Origin: Agrocybe praecox
Lineage: Eukaryota > Basidiomycota > Agaricomycetes > Agaricales > Agrocybaceae
Length of the DNA: 15,310 nucleotides
NCBI GenBank assembly: GCA_964017145.1
Contig: CAXHKQ010000057.1
Coordinates: 1 to 15,310, forward strand
Direction: 5' to 3'
Below the pieces are notes generated by a model, which saw nothing but the letters and a program-made list of their open reading frames with translations, did not search any database and was not told the origin of the DNA. The translations under genes and the position numbers were made by a program. Positions 7,398 to 15,310 of the stretch are shown piece by piece; the first letter of the stretch is position 1, and every line of letters starts with the position of its first letter.

Positions 7398-8810
7398 CTG
7401 ATAGCGAATATTGGAACACGAAAAAAAGAACGCAAATACTTCCCCAACTGCGACGCGACGCTCACGCACAATAACAACACGCACACGCACACAGATAACC
7501 GCCGCACATCGTGACTGCTGCGTGTGATATCGCGCTGGTCGACGTCATATTCGCGCGGTGGCAGCAATTAGAGTTCGCACATGTTACACGTTTAGATTTC
7601 GTGACGCTCGTCGTGCACTCATGAGCCGCACTCGCGGACGACCTATTTTTTATGTTTGCGTGGTGCGATGAGCTAAAATTAACCAGCACGCATGCTTCGG
7701 GCGTGTGTAATTGGTTTCCTGAATGTGTGTGCGTGTGTTCGCAAGCGTTTGAGCATCAAGTCAGTTCTCATTCAACGGCAGCTACCGCACTTGAGTCGTA
7801 ATAATAGTTTGCCAAAGTTAATCAACGCCGAGTCCTCTATTATCGCACGCTCGAGTCCACGCAGTGAACGGTCGAAATTCAATTTAACATCGCACACGCT
7901 CGCTACAATCATCGTCAAAGCTCTGAATATTCAGGGCCTATAGGATAAGTATAACATATAAAGAAGCGAACATTTTTAAATGAGTTTTACCCACGCATTT
8001 TGCACATTGTAGAGGACAAATATTCAAGAGAAACTGATTTATAAACTAGAAACATAACATAATCACAATATTCAGACAAAAAAACCGTGTTCCCTCAACA
8101 ATTCGGGCTCGGCTGATCGCACACACGCACGCAGTTGCCGTAGTGCGACCTTGGGCAAAGATGACGCGATGCTTCAGGCGCACAGCTGTTTTACGCCTGG
8201 GTATCTGGGCGGTCGCGTTGCTGCTGTTTGCTGGAAAAATTCCAAAAACGCTGAAGCCTCATTTCCACACAATCCATCAAAAGCCGGCATACCGAACCGC
8301 GCGTCGTGCTCGACGCGCGATCGCGCTTGCGACTGACTGAGTGTGTGGGAAAGTATTTATTTTTGTTCGAGTTCAGTGTCAATGCACATGTACACGAGGC
8401 ACACATACACACACAAACACACACAAGCGAACGTAATAATAATACAAACGTGAAACGTAATAATATTTCGCTACACTCATCATCAGTGCGCGTGTAGTCA
8501 CCGCAGCAAATGCGAGAGCACCACACAACCGTTCACATTTTTTCGAGTGTGCATGTGTATGCTATTACGCGTTTTCGCATGCATGCATTTGCGAGTTGCA
8601 TTGTTCGGCTTATCGCAATGTTATTCGCTGAATTGCGGCCGCTGTTTGGCATTTTTACGACGAAGCATTCAGAACAGCGGGCCAACGTAATCACTGTACG
8701 TACGTACGTGCACGCCATGTCGTTATTTGTTGGCCGCTACGCACATTACATGATTCATATGCACAACACACACACACACACATTTATCGCCACCGACAAA
8801 AAATGAATAT
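7398..8810. other. No supported gene; CA/TG repeats around a unique AT-rich island
   Basis: The unique AT-rich part is about 7900-8110. Flanking it are CA-rich stretches (7485-7500, 8395-8430, 8766-8782) and the 12-bp palindrome ACGTACGTACGT at 8698-8709. An 11-base direct repeat, ACGTAATAATA, begins near 8431 and near 8455. The frames here are short, shared between strands and repeat-derived. Confidence 0.5.
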
Positions 8811-9083
8811 TTCGCATTTTATCATTCGCCATAAAATCATCTCAACAACCAGAGCGCACGCGAGTTTCTGATTAATCGTCGTCGTCGACGCCGTTTGTCG
8901 ACGCGCAAGCCCACACGATCCTGTTTATTATTTTTTATTATCGTTGTGTTGTTACTGTTTATTACCCACCAGTCCGGGCTGAGGCGAGGCGCAGCTGCAT
9001 CGCCCAGTGTATGCCATATAATTGAACTCTGCAACGCGCGACGGGCGCGCTTCGAGATTCAGTGAAAGTTGTGTCTGTGTGTG

Positions 9084-9104
9084 TGTGCGGTGTGCGGTGT
9101 GCGG
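9084..9104. repeat. TGTGCGG heptamer repeat
   Basis: Three perfect tandem copies directly following a TG run. Confidence 0.9.
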
Positions 9105-9203
9105 TGAGCCTTACGCAGTTGTCGCAGTGCACTGCGCTGAGAGCGCATAAGCATAAAAATGTAACCACAACATCGCCGAAATTACGATCGGCCGGGCATT
9201 TCC

Positions 9204-9217
9204 CGCACGATCGTGCG
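9204..9217. repeat. 14-bp perfect palindrome
   Basis: CGCACGATCGTGCG reads the same on both strands. The core CACGATCGTG recurs near 14495. Confidence 0.8.
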
Positions 9218-10217
9218 CGCACACGCTCACACAGAACTTTCACTGATCGCTGTTCGCTGTGTGTGTGCTCTAATTTTTGGGGTCATCACAATTTGCGGCG
9301 CATGGTGTGCGACACTCAAATTGATTGACTTCAGTTCGGGGGACGACACACAAAGTTGTTGCGTTAACGAGTGACGGCCCAAAATTGCATTTTAATTGCG
9401 AGCCCTAAATTCCGCATGCCACACGGTTTACATGGCGCACATCGCACACACGCACGATCGATCGACTTGGCCAACGGCCAGACGCGCACGGGCGGAAAAC
9501 ACACGCCTCAATGTTCGCGATCGATGCGCGCTCACGGCAAGAGCAAGGTTTTGCACGGCGATTCATCGCTTACACCCACACGCGAACAGCACGAAATCCT
9601 CGCCGCGGACTGGTCTCTCATTATTTTCGACAATGTCGCTCGCACACACACACACGTGCGCGCTCGCCTAAATGCCCGTGTCATCGTCATCGTCACGCGG
9701 TTCGCGAGCACCGGACTGACGGACGGACAGTGTTCGCAAATCGCTTCACGCCAACTGTACACGAAATATTTTTAGCACCAATCAGCGTGCGCACTGGCGA
9801 CTGTCAGCTAGTGCCAGCAGCTACATGTGTGTGTATGTTCGTGTGAGTGTGTAGGTGGACAGTCCGACAACACACTGCGACGCGTTCGACGCATCGCTGT
9901 GTGGCTGAGCTCTGTGACCGATCATCGATCAATGCGCGAAACCGCCAGGTTGGCAGACGGAATCTCATGTTTCACTTGTGCGCTGAATTCGCTCGCTTTC
10001 CGGCCGGCTGACTGCGCCGTGGCGCCGTGCGATCGTGCAGATAATTTCAGCATAATGTACAATATCAAACAAACGACGTGCGCACGCATTTGGTTGATTA
10101 AAGACCCGGCGGCGGCTGGTCGGTCGCCGCACTCAAACGAAATGCTGGTATTAACGGTTAAAATCAGCGTTGTAGCGCCGGCGCCGTGCACGAGCAAACA
10201 AATACATATGCATGAAG

Positions 10218-10238
10218 GTAGGCAGTAGGCAGTAGGTG
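10218..10238. repeat. GTAGGCA heptamer repeat
   Basis: Two perfect copies and one diverged copy (GTAGGTG). Confidence 0.8.
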
Positions 10239-10670
10239 GAGTCGTGTTTATACATTTTATGCTTTTCTCGAAAGAGTATCGAGCTGCATCTTATACAACA
10301 CCTTCTTCCATCGGCATCATAACAAATATATTTTTTTGTCATCCGGCTCGAAGGACCAAATGTGGCCGCCGATAGTGTACTGTATTTTGAATTGACACCG
10401 ATACCAGACGACCGATCGAATGTGCTGTCCTGATAGCAATTGATTTATTTTTCTCTCATCTTTGACAATTCATTATTTGTCCCGTTGCCTGTCATTATTC
10501 AGTTGAATCTATCAGGCCTATCCGACTTATTCAACACTGTTGATTGTTCATAGTCATATATTTGTTCCCTGAAGACATCATGGCAGAGGAACCAATATTA
10601 TAGCATCTATAGATACATTTTTGGAAAATACTTTATCTCTACTTATTTCCGTTCTTATTTAGCCAACATG
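10230..10670. other. Unique AT-rich island
   Basis: Repeat-poor block with the minus frame at 10317-10469 and an 8-bp inverted repeat (CCTGATAG 10429-10436 / CTATCAGG 10509-10516). At its right end is a long pyrimidine tract ending in TTTAG at 10662, oriented as a plus-strand acceptor. Confidence 0.35.
10317..10469 (-). other. Protein-like 50-codon frame lacking a Met, minus strand
   Basis: Open between an in-frame TGA (10472-10470) and the stop TGA (10319-10317). The peptide has two Trp and a globular-looking pattern (VVWYRCQFKIQY, GGHIWSFEPDD). An AG (GCTATCAG) precedes the GACAG at about 10430, but its pyrimidine tract is poor. Upstream the reading breaks into other frames, as in a decayed coding sequence. 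I do not recognise a family. It could be a terminal exon, a pseudogene or transposon relic, or chance. Confidence 0.2.
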
Positions 10671-11059
10671 CGTTCGAACGACCCGTCCCACTCACACACA
10701 GAGACCAGCAAACTAATGATCGAGAAATCAAATTGCACGTCGCACACCGGTCAGCGCCGCCGCCACCGCCGCTGTCCAGTATTCTTATCGTGTACGCGCG
10801 CGCGCGCCCGCTTCGGCCCATTACTCTCTAGTCTCTATTACAATGTAACGAATATGTTGTGCGGGTCGACGACGACGCTACAGCTAGCCAGCCAGCGACT
10901 GATTGCGGATGTTACACGACTGGCGGCCCCGGATCGCAACGCATACAGTCATCCATTACTGTCACTGTTCCGCGCGTGTGTGTGTGTGTGTGCGGCAACA
11001 GCAGCAGCAGCAATTCGGTCTGCACACCAATGCAAAACACACCCAGCCACACGGCAAAG
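10668..11059 (+). CDS. Candidate first coding exon behind a strong acceptor, unrecognised
   Basis: A long pyrimidine-rich tract ends TTCTTATTTAG at 10662. It is followed by CCAAC and an ATG at 10668 in a context close to the insect start consensus (CAAC before ATG). The frame runs 131 codons to 11063. A donor AAAG then GTAACT at 11059/11060 lies just before the stop, leaving phase 2. The first 45 residues are polar (SHSHTETSKL, then an Arg/His cluster); the rest crosses CG and TG repeats and translates to RARAR and CVCVC, which argues against a real protein. The nearest acceptor, at 11275, would give only a short tail in this frame. Confidence 0.17.
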
Positions 11060-11250
11060 GTAACTTGTAGCGTCACCAGAGCAAGCGAACCTCGAGCTAG
11101 ACGGATTCCTAGTGCTCTGTAGATATTTGTTTTTTTTTCGTTCGTTGTTGGGTCGAGTTTTAAGGACAATTCTTCGCTCTTCGAAATTTTGGATTTTACA
11201 ATATGCTGCAGTGTTTCAAATCATCGCTCTCATTTCTGTGTAAATGTTGA

Positions 11251-11481
11251 AATAGATGTAGACATTTTGTTGCAGGCATATTCATTGTCATCAGTTTCCG
11301 AATAACGAATAATAACAAATCTCAGGTGACGCTACAAAACACTCGAGCCCAAACAGGGATCGGATCTGAGCGCACCCAATATACTACGACCACAATATGT
11401 GTATCGAACACGGAACCACTGTCCACGAAACCGTTCAAATCCCAAACCATGCGACGACGCACGCTCACCAAGGATTTGTAG
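11251..11481 (+). other. Open frame of 76 codons with an internal acceptor
   Basis: Open from after TGA (11248-11250) to TAG (11479-11481), with its only ATG near the end. TTTTGTTGCAG at 11265-11275 is a fair acceptor, giving a phase-1 exon from 11276 whose product is Thr/Asn/Ser-rich (TNNNKSQVTLQNT) with a basic end. No family recognised. All three plus frames are open across nearby CA-rich sequence, so frame continuity with 10668-11059 carries little weight. Confidence 0.12.
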
Positions 11482-12410
11482 TGCGCATGTCGTGGGTCTT
11501 TGGTCGTTTATGTTTCGTAATTAATCATCAGCCGATGGTCGCACAGTTGAGTTGTTGTGCGGCGCCTGCCGACGACTCATTGCCGAGATGTGCATTTGCG
11601 ACTGTCATCGTGTTGTCTCTAGCCGGCGGCGACACATTTGGTCGCAACGGCCACATTTTACGAGCGGGGCGCTGCGCTGCTGCGCAGTGTTTGGGAGTTG
11701 ACGAAAGTCTGCGCGGAGCTCGACTGCGGGTGTGTGTATGAGTGTGCATATTTGTTCTCATCGCGAAATATTGTTTCAGTGCGCAAACGGGCGGGCGCAT
11801 TTGCGGTCGCGCGCGTCTGGCAGATGACATTGAAATAACTTTGCACATATGTGTGACGCGCGCGATGTGAGGTCGAAAACGACGACTACGACAATGCCGA
11901 CTTTATTTCAATTCGATGTCTCTCTCGCGCTCGCCGAGCCCGTCTGCTTGGGGCTAATTGATTCGATCGCGCAGTAACACAAACATATCGCATTTCGCGC
12001 GACATTAGACGCCTCTACGAGCGTGTCAATTACAATAAATCAAACCTCTCAACGAGTCGACGGAGTCGCGCGCATCGTGCCTCATCATCATCACATGCGC
12101 CCACTTGAACACCAATTAATAGCAAATATTAACACTGACACGCGCTGGCGAACTGAGAGACGCACTTGCACTTGCACTTGCATTCGCACACAAACACACC
12201 TCGCTGTGCCACGCACAATTCAATTAGACGGCTCTTTGCCATCCAAACACACACACCGCGCAAGTAACCACTTATTCCCTCCGTGCAGTGATTGACTCTC
12301 GGCAAATGAGTGTGTGCGTGTGTGCGTGCGAATCGTTCTACTACTATTATATGTGTGAAAACACATGCGCTAAGAGGATCAACTGGCGAGGATCAAACAG
12401 TCAATTAGCC
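11482..12410. other. No supported gene
   Basis: GC-balanced sequence with several overlapping frames of 62-114 codons on both strands and no domain. A hexamer repeat (CTTGCA, three copies) lies at 12162-12182. A short direct repeat, GAGGATCAA, occurs at 12374-12382 and 12388-12396. Confidence 0.45.
12162..12182. repeat. CTTGCA hexamer repeat
   Basis: Three perfect tandem units with flanking partial copies. Confidence 0.9.
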
Positions 12411-12415
12411 CGGCC

Positions 12416-12423
12416 CATATAAG
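12416..12423 (+). promoter_or_regulatory. TATA-like element CATATAAG
   Basis: CATATAAG sits in GC-rich flanks (CGGCC before, CGCTGTTCTGG after), so it stands out from local composition. A start about 30 nt downstream would be near 12445, some 20 nt before the ATG at 12465 and 35 before the better-context ATG at 12480. No clear initiator was identified. Other TATA-like strings (about 738-746 and 1215-1222) have no better downstream frame. Confidence 0.22.
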
Positions 12424-12464
12424 CGCTGTTCTGGCCCGCGCGGCCAACGCGACAACGTCTCCAG

Positions 12465-12698
12465 ATGCCACACGCTACGATGGCTGCTCTCTTTGCCCAG
12501 CCGCACATAGACACACGCACACGCACACACGCATCAGAGCACATTGCCAGCCACGCGTTCCATATTAACGCCTCGTCAGCACGCACCAGACCGGCGAGGC
12601 AACGACGCAACACGCGACGCGCATTGCGTGTCGCCGTCGATGTCGTGCCCGACGACATCGTGATGGACAACGCACGTGAGTACGCTGAAACGATTTAG
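12465..12698 (+). CDS. Candidate compact small gene, 77 codons, unrecognised
   Basis: ATG 12465 is in weak context. The in-frame ATG at 12480 has A at -3 and G at +4, and would give 72 residues. The middle is Arg-rich and basic (RPARQRRNTRRALR). The end is acidic-hydrophobic and looks genuinely coding (VAVDVVPDDIVMDN, then REYAETI and TAG). About 63% of codons end in G or C, higher in the last third. A TATA-like element lies 42 nt upstream and a 14-bp stem-loop begins 40 nt after the stop. The opposite strand is also open for 89 codons, and part of the frame covers a CA-rich run, so chance remains quite possible. No domain is recognised. Confidence 0.22.
   Translation: MPHATMAALFAQPHIDTRTRTHASEHIASHAFHINASSARTRPARQRRNTRRALRVAVDVVPDDIVMDNAREYAETI
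12638..12660. repeat. Inverted repeat, 9-bp arms, 5-nt loop
   Basis: CGATGTCGT, loop GCCCG, ACGACATCG, all matching. It lies inside the 12465-12698 frame, where it encodes DVVPDD. A 9-bp hairpin alone is expected about once in a window this size; it is listed because of the cluster that follows. Confidence 0.7.
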
Positions 12699-12738
12699 CC
12701 CGATGCAAAATATGCTAATGATGATTCTCAAGTGATGC

Positions 12739-12773
12739 GCGCACTCGCTAAAGAGCCCTTTTAGCGGGTGCGC
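12739..12773. repeat. Strong stem-loop, 14-bp stem, 7-nt loop
   Basis: Left arm GCGCACTCGCTAAA (12739-12752), loop GAGCCCT, right arm TTTAGCGGGTGCGC (12760-12773). Thirteen positions are Watson-Crick and one is a G-T wobble, which suggests an RNA hairpin more than a DNA site. It starts 40 nt after the stop of the 12465-12698 frame. It does not match the histone 3' stem-loop (6-bp stem, 4-nt loop). Confidence 0.85.
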
Positions 12774-13700
12774 AACGCCGGGCCGCCTTGCGTGTCTGTG
12801 CGGCGCCGCCAGACCAGACTGCGCACTTTTGCGGCGACGATGGCGGATGCCTGTGGATGGCTTCGGAACTCGGGCGCATCGCGTGTCTGCGTGTGCCCGT
12901 GTGCGCCTGGGATCGAGGTCGTGTCGAGCATAGCAAAACGACGACGACGACTACGATGCAACGATGATGACAACGACGACGTGCTGGACGTCGAAGACGA
13001 CCCCGCGCGCGCCCGCAATCAATTGAAGCCAATCGCTCCCGTGTGCTATTTGTGCGCCTGGTCTCGTTTTTGCTCGCGTGCACGGACGCGTCCGTCCATT
13101 CCACATGAATGGACGGACGGCCGGTGGAGTGGAGCGCTGACGTTCAACGCTCGCTGGCGTACACAAAAAACGCTGACGAATTCCTCGAACGTGATGATCT
13201 GCGCGCGTGCGCTCAGCCCATAAACAGCGCGCGTCTCGTCTGTGTGCACGATCAATCGAAAGTAATCTCGTCGCGCGCGTGGTGCGCGCTTAGCTCATGA
13301 TTGTGTGGTTTTTTTCCAGTCCGCTGTCCGTGTCCACCGCTCTGTCTGGTCTGGCGCGCAGAGCGCCGCGACAGCGCGCATAGACGACGGAACGAAAGAA
13401 AACAAAGCGCGAGTGAGCGCGCGCGCGCGCGATTGTGTGAGATCCAGAGCGTTTGGCTCGGCGTCCGCATGGAGCATGGAACGACAACGACTTGGACGTG
13501 CGGTGCGCTCGCGCGACCATAAAGTCGCAGCATTATCGCCGGCGGTCTGTTAGTGGCGAAGTTCAGCAGATGAGTGGCACCTAATAGACGCGGCCGCGAC
13601 CGCGCATAGGTATACCATACTTGTGCGCACACAACACTATTATATGAAATTATAATCGGATGAGAGCATTCGTCGTCGCTGGCTGTTGGCTGCTGAAGTA
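12774..13700. other. GC-rich sequence with no supported gene
   Basis: Frames are open in many phases (for example plus 12768-13223 and minus 12748-13104 and 13252-13632), driven by CGA/GAC and CG runs. A strong pyrimidine tract with CAG (GGTTTTTTTCCAG, ending 13319) could be a plus-strand acceptor, but no convincing exon follows. A (GC)n run lies at 13417-13431. Confidence 0.45.
13082..13119. repeat. Nested palindrome and 13-bp hairpin
   Basis: The 14-bp perfect palindrome ACGGACGCGTCCGT (13082-13095) overlaps a perfect 13-bp inverted repeat: CGTCCGTCCATTC (13089-13101), loop CACAT, GAATGGACGGACG (13107-13119). ACGGACG or its complement therefore occurs three times in 38 bases, and the middle copy can pair with either neighbour. 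This allows two mutually exclusive foldings. Confidence 0.85.
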
Positions 13701-13718
13701 CGCGCGCGCGTTAATCTG

Positions 13719-13798
13719 GCGAGTCTCTATGAGTCATTCGATACGCGACTCTCAAGCACCCAAACACTACGGCGGCGGAGTGATTCATAGAGCTCTGC
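13719..13798. ncRNA. Imperfect hairpin of about 80 nt, precursor-miRNA-like
   Basis: A 15-bp core pairs CTCTATGAGTCATTC (13725-13739) with GAGTGATTCATAGAG (13778-13792), including two G-U wobbles. After single-base bulges it extends about five more pairs outward (13719-13723 with 13793-13798). The terminal loop of 38 nt is long for a canonical miRNA precursor. The wobbles favour an RNA structure, but no known miRNA seed was recognised and expression is unknown. Confidence 0.3.
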
Positions 13799-13963
13799 GC
13801 TGGCTTTGGCGACTTGGCGATTAACGTGCGGTTTGTGTGAGTGTTTGTGCGTCGCCGCACGGCCACTCACATTTAATTCTAGTTAATTGTTCCGCCGCAT
13901 GCAAGTGTCACATTGCGAGACAAATGATCTCGTGGTCGCGATTATTATTATTATGCGCGCGCC

Positions 13964-13982
13964 CGCGTTGCATTGCAACGCG
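13964..13982. repeat. Near-perfect palindrome, 9-bp arms, 1-nt centre
   Basis: CGCGTTGCA, T, TGCAACGCG, all matching. The core TTGC..GCAA resembles paired C/EBP-type half-sites, which is a guess only. It is better suited to a dimeric DNA-binding site than to an RNA hairpin, given the single-base centre. Confidence 0.7.
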
Positions 13983-14217
13983 CCTTCGTCGCCGCGCACA
14001 CACCTTTCACTTAAACTTTCAATTTCGGATTCGTGCTCCTGCGTGCGCGCCCGAGTGCTGAGCATAATTTTTTCCAATCCAGCTCGGGCATATTTCATTT
14101 AGCTTGAAATAATGTGTGTGTGTGTGCGGCGGGCGCGCACAACTTATGAATATCGATTACACACACTCTGCGTGCGCGCGACATACAAAACATCGCACAG
14201 AGACGCGCAACGGCTGA

Positions 14218-14241
14218 GACTCGTCGACTCGTCGACTCGAC
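14218..14241. repeat. GACTCGTC octamer repeat
   Basis: Three tandem copies of GACTCGTC, the last with one change. Each junction contains a SalI-type GTCGAC palindrome. Confidence 0.85.
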
Positions 14242-14348
14242 CGACCAGCACAGCTCGCACAAAAGCAATCTCAAGCCACTCATCGTGTTTTTGCCCGGTT
14301 CGCACGCGCACACGTGTCGCACACAGCTAAGCACGGAACAGCACCGCG

Positions 14349-14373
14349 CACACACACACACACACACACACAC
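14349..14373. repeat. (CA)n microsatellite
   Basis: A 25-base perfect CA tract; a further imperfect CA tract follows around 14440-14462. Confidence 0.95.
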
Positions 14374-15310
14374 TCTTTGTACGTCTCGCAGTCGCAGTCG
14401 CGAACATGAGCGCACTCTCGGTGCGAATTCGGGCGAACAAACACACGCAGACACACACACACCGAAACAAGCAACGCTGATTCAGATTGTGATCTCACGA
14501 TCGTGTGCCGGCGCAGGCACTCTGTGATGTGTATATGTTGCATATCATTTGCTGCAGGAAGATGCGGCCTCGCGCATATGACTTCATTTTTTTGCGCGAC
14601 TGTGCGCGACTACGACGCGACTTACGAAATGTGTTGTATACGTACGAAACACATCTCTGTTTGCTGTTGTGCGAAGGTTTGCACAATCAGCCCGGCCATC
14701 GACTGGCTGGCTGGCTGGTTGGCATTTCGCGGTTTCGTGGCCAACTTTCGCTGGCTTCTGGCGTGTCATCGATTTGTTGACAATGCGCGAAATTTCGTTG
14801 GAATCGAGTGCACAGCAGCAGTGCTGCACGCAAATCGCCGAAAAACGCCAGCGTTGCTCGACCGCACCAAATGATTTCATCCACACGCGAACGTGCATTG
14901 TGGCGGCCGTTTGCATTGCCGTTGTCACACCGCCTAAGTGTGCGCACGTACATGCACGCACAATTTACGAGAACTCGTTCGTTCATTTCCGCTGCCAGAG
15001 CCAGAGAGCCAGAGCATTAAAACCGCCAGCGACGAGCCTTTGTGCAATCACCTCAAAACCTATTGCGCCTGTCGTCTGCGTCCTCAGCGGCGTCGTCGGC
15101 CGCGGCTGCCAGACGAATTACGCGATTTTGTGCGAAACGCGACAACGAAAAGTCGTGTGCGTTTTGTGACTTTGAATGCGCAAACGGCGGCGACACAACG
15201 GGTTGGGTCGGCCCTGCGCAAAGTCACATAGGAAGTATATACGACGCGATGTGTGTGCGTGTGTGCGTATGCGGAATGTTCTAAATAGCTGCGAACAATC
15301 GCGTGCGCGT

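Larger units (their letters stand above)
8811..10316. other. No supported gene; mixed GC-rich sequence
   Basis: Overlapping frames in several phases reach 91-134 codons, for example plus 9371-9775 and the opposed pair plus 9827-10228 / minus 9922-10197. None shows a domain or a GC3 bias. Local structure: three perfect copies of TGTGCGG at 9084-9104, a 14-bp palindrome at 9204-9217, and a GTAGGCA repeat at 10218-10238. Confidence 0.45.
13983..15310. other. No supported gene; CA, CTGG and GACTCGTC repeats
   Basis: It includes a perfect CA tract (14349-14373), the octamer repeat at 14218-14241, CTGG repeats (14703-14718) and a CACGATCGTG palindrome (14495-14504 region). The 166-codon plus frame at 14669-15169 overlaps frames of 97-125 codons in other phases and has no domain or codon bias, so it is not annotated. 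Confidence 0.45.

Noticed and set aside
7332..7514. Plus-strand frame resembling a signal peptide (VVLLLGVALI)
   Set aside because: It starts at TTG, not ATG, is antisense to the better-bordered 7292-7397 exon candidate, and ends in CA-repeat residues.
9827..10228. Opposed frames of 133 (plus) and 91 (minus) codons
   Set aside because: Both are open over the same GC-rich DNA, neither has recognisable motifs, and the plus frame begins in a TG repeat.
10213..10238. Superficial let-7-like string (GGTAGGCAGTAGG)
   Set aside because: It is a GTAGGCA tandem repeat; the let-7 seed and a precursor hairpin are missing.
11428..11446. B-box-like GTTCAAATCC suggesting a tRNA
   Set aside because: The flanking bases cannot form the T-stem, and no A box, anticodon arm or acceptor stem is present.
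12739..12773. Histone 3' stem-loop
   Set aside because: Stem and loop lengths and sequence differ from the conserved 6-bp/4-nt form, and the upstream frame is not a histone.
740..14310. Numerous CACGTG E-boxes and several TATA-like strings
   Set aside because: CA/TG/CG-rich composition produces CACGTG by chance; only the TATA-like site at 12416 has GC-rich flanks and a well-placed frame.
14669..15169. 166-codon plus-strand frame near the right edge
   Set aside because: It overlaps frames of 97-125 codons in other phases, has no domain or codon bias, and lacks flanking promoter or splice signals stronger than background.
1..15310. CRISPR array, bacterial operon, prophage or defence system
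   Set aside because: No spaced direct repeats, ribosome-binding sites or tightly packed coding sequences; the confident exon has spliceosomal borders.

Overview
This is eukaryotic nuclear DNA, most likely from an arthropod and probably an insect. I see no operons, ribosome-binding sites, tRNA or rRNA genes, CRISPR array or complete transposon. One coding feature is recognisable with confidence: on the minus strand at 3471-3575, the first coding exon (35 codons) of a Zasp/ALP-Enigma-type PDZ-LIM muscle protein. It has an initiator Met, a PDZ carboxylate-binding loop (PWGLRL) and a consensus phase-0 donor. About 94% of its codons end in G or C, unlike the sequence around it. CpG is abundant, which fits a lineage with little germline CpG methylation, such as many insects; the exact order cannot be read from the sequence.

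Layout. Relative to the minus-strand Zasp gene, 1-3470 is the start of a long first coding intron, and 3580 onward is 5' UTR intron and upstream sequence. The acceptor before the Met exon is very well formed: a CTAAC branch point, a long pyrimidine tract and CAG. A short 5' UTR intron of about 74-123 nt is therefore likely, with its upstream exon ending near 3654-3703. No other Zasp exon was found; the rest of the PDZ domain, the ZM motif and the LIM domains would lie left of base 1.

The remaining window alternates between two textures. Long blocks are dense in CA/TG, CG and CCAG microsatellites, and create many false open frames (THTHTH, CVCVC, RARAR). Shorter islands are AT-richer and non-repetitive: about 130-660, 3640-4400, 5740-5960, 7190-7440, 7900-8110, 10230-10670 and 11110-11410. 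Several islands hold small protein-like frames or good splice signals without any family match: a possible minus-strand terminal exon at 7292-7397 with AATAAA downstream, a 50-codon minus frame at 10317-10469, opposed frames at 4031-4285 and 349-709, and a 279-codon plus frame at 5670-6509 with a phase-compatible exon at 6922-7017. All are low confidence.

The most unusual structure is at 12.4-14.0 kb. A TATA-like element, a 77-codon frame and a 14-bp stem-loop just after its stop are followed by further strong inverted repeats: a 13-bp hairpin overlapping a 14-bp palindrome, a miRNA-precursor-like hairpin of about 80 nt, and a palindrome with 9-bp arms. Nothing in the sequence shows that these act together or are transcribed. 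They are the best candidates here for something undescribed.
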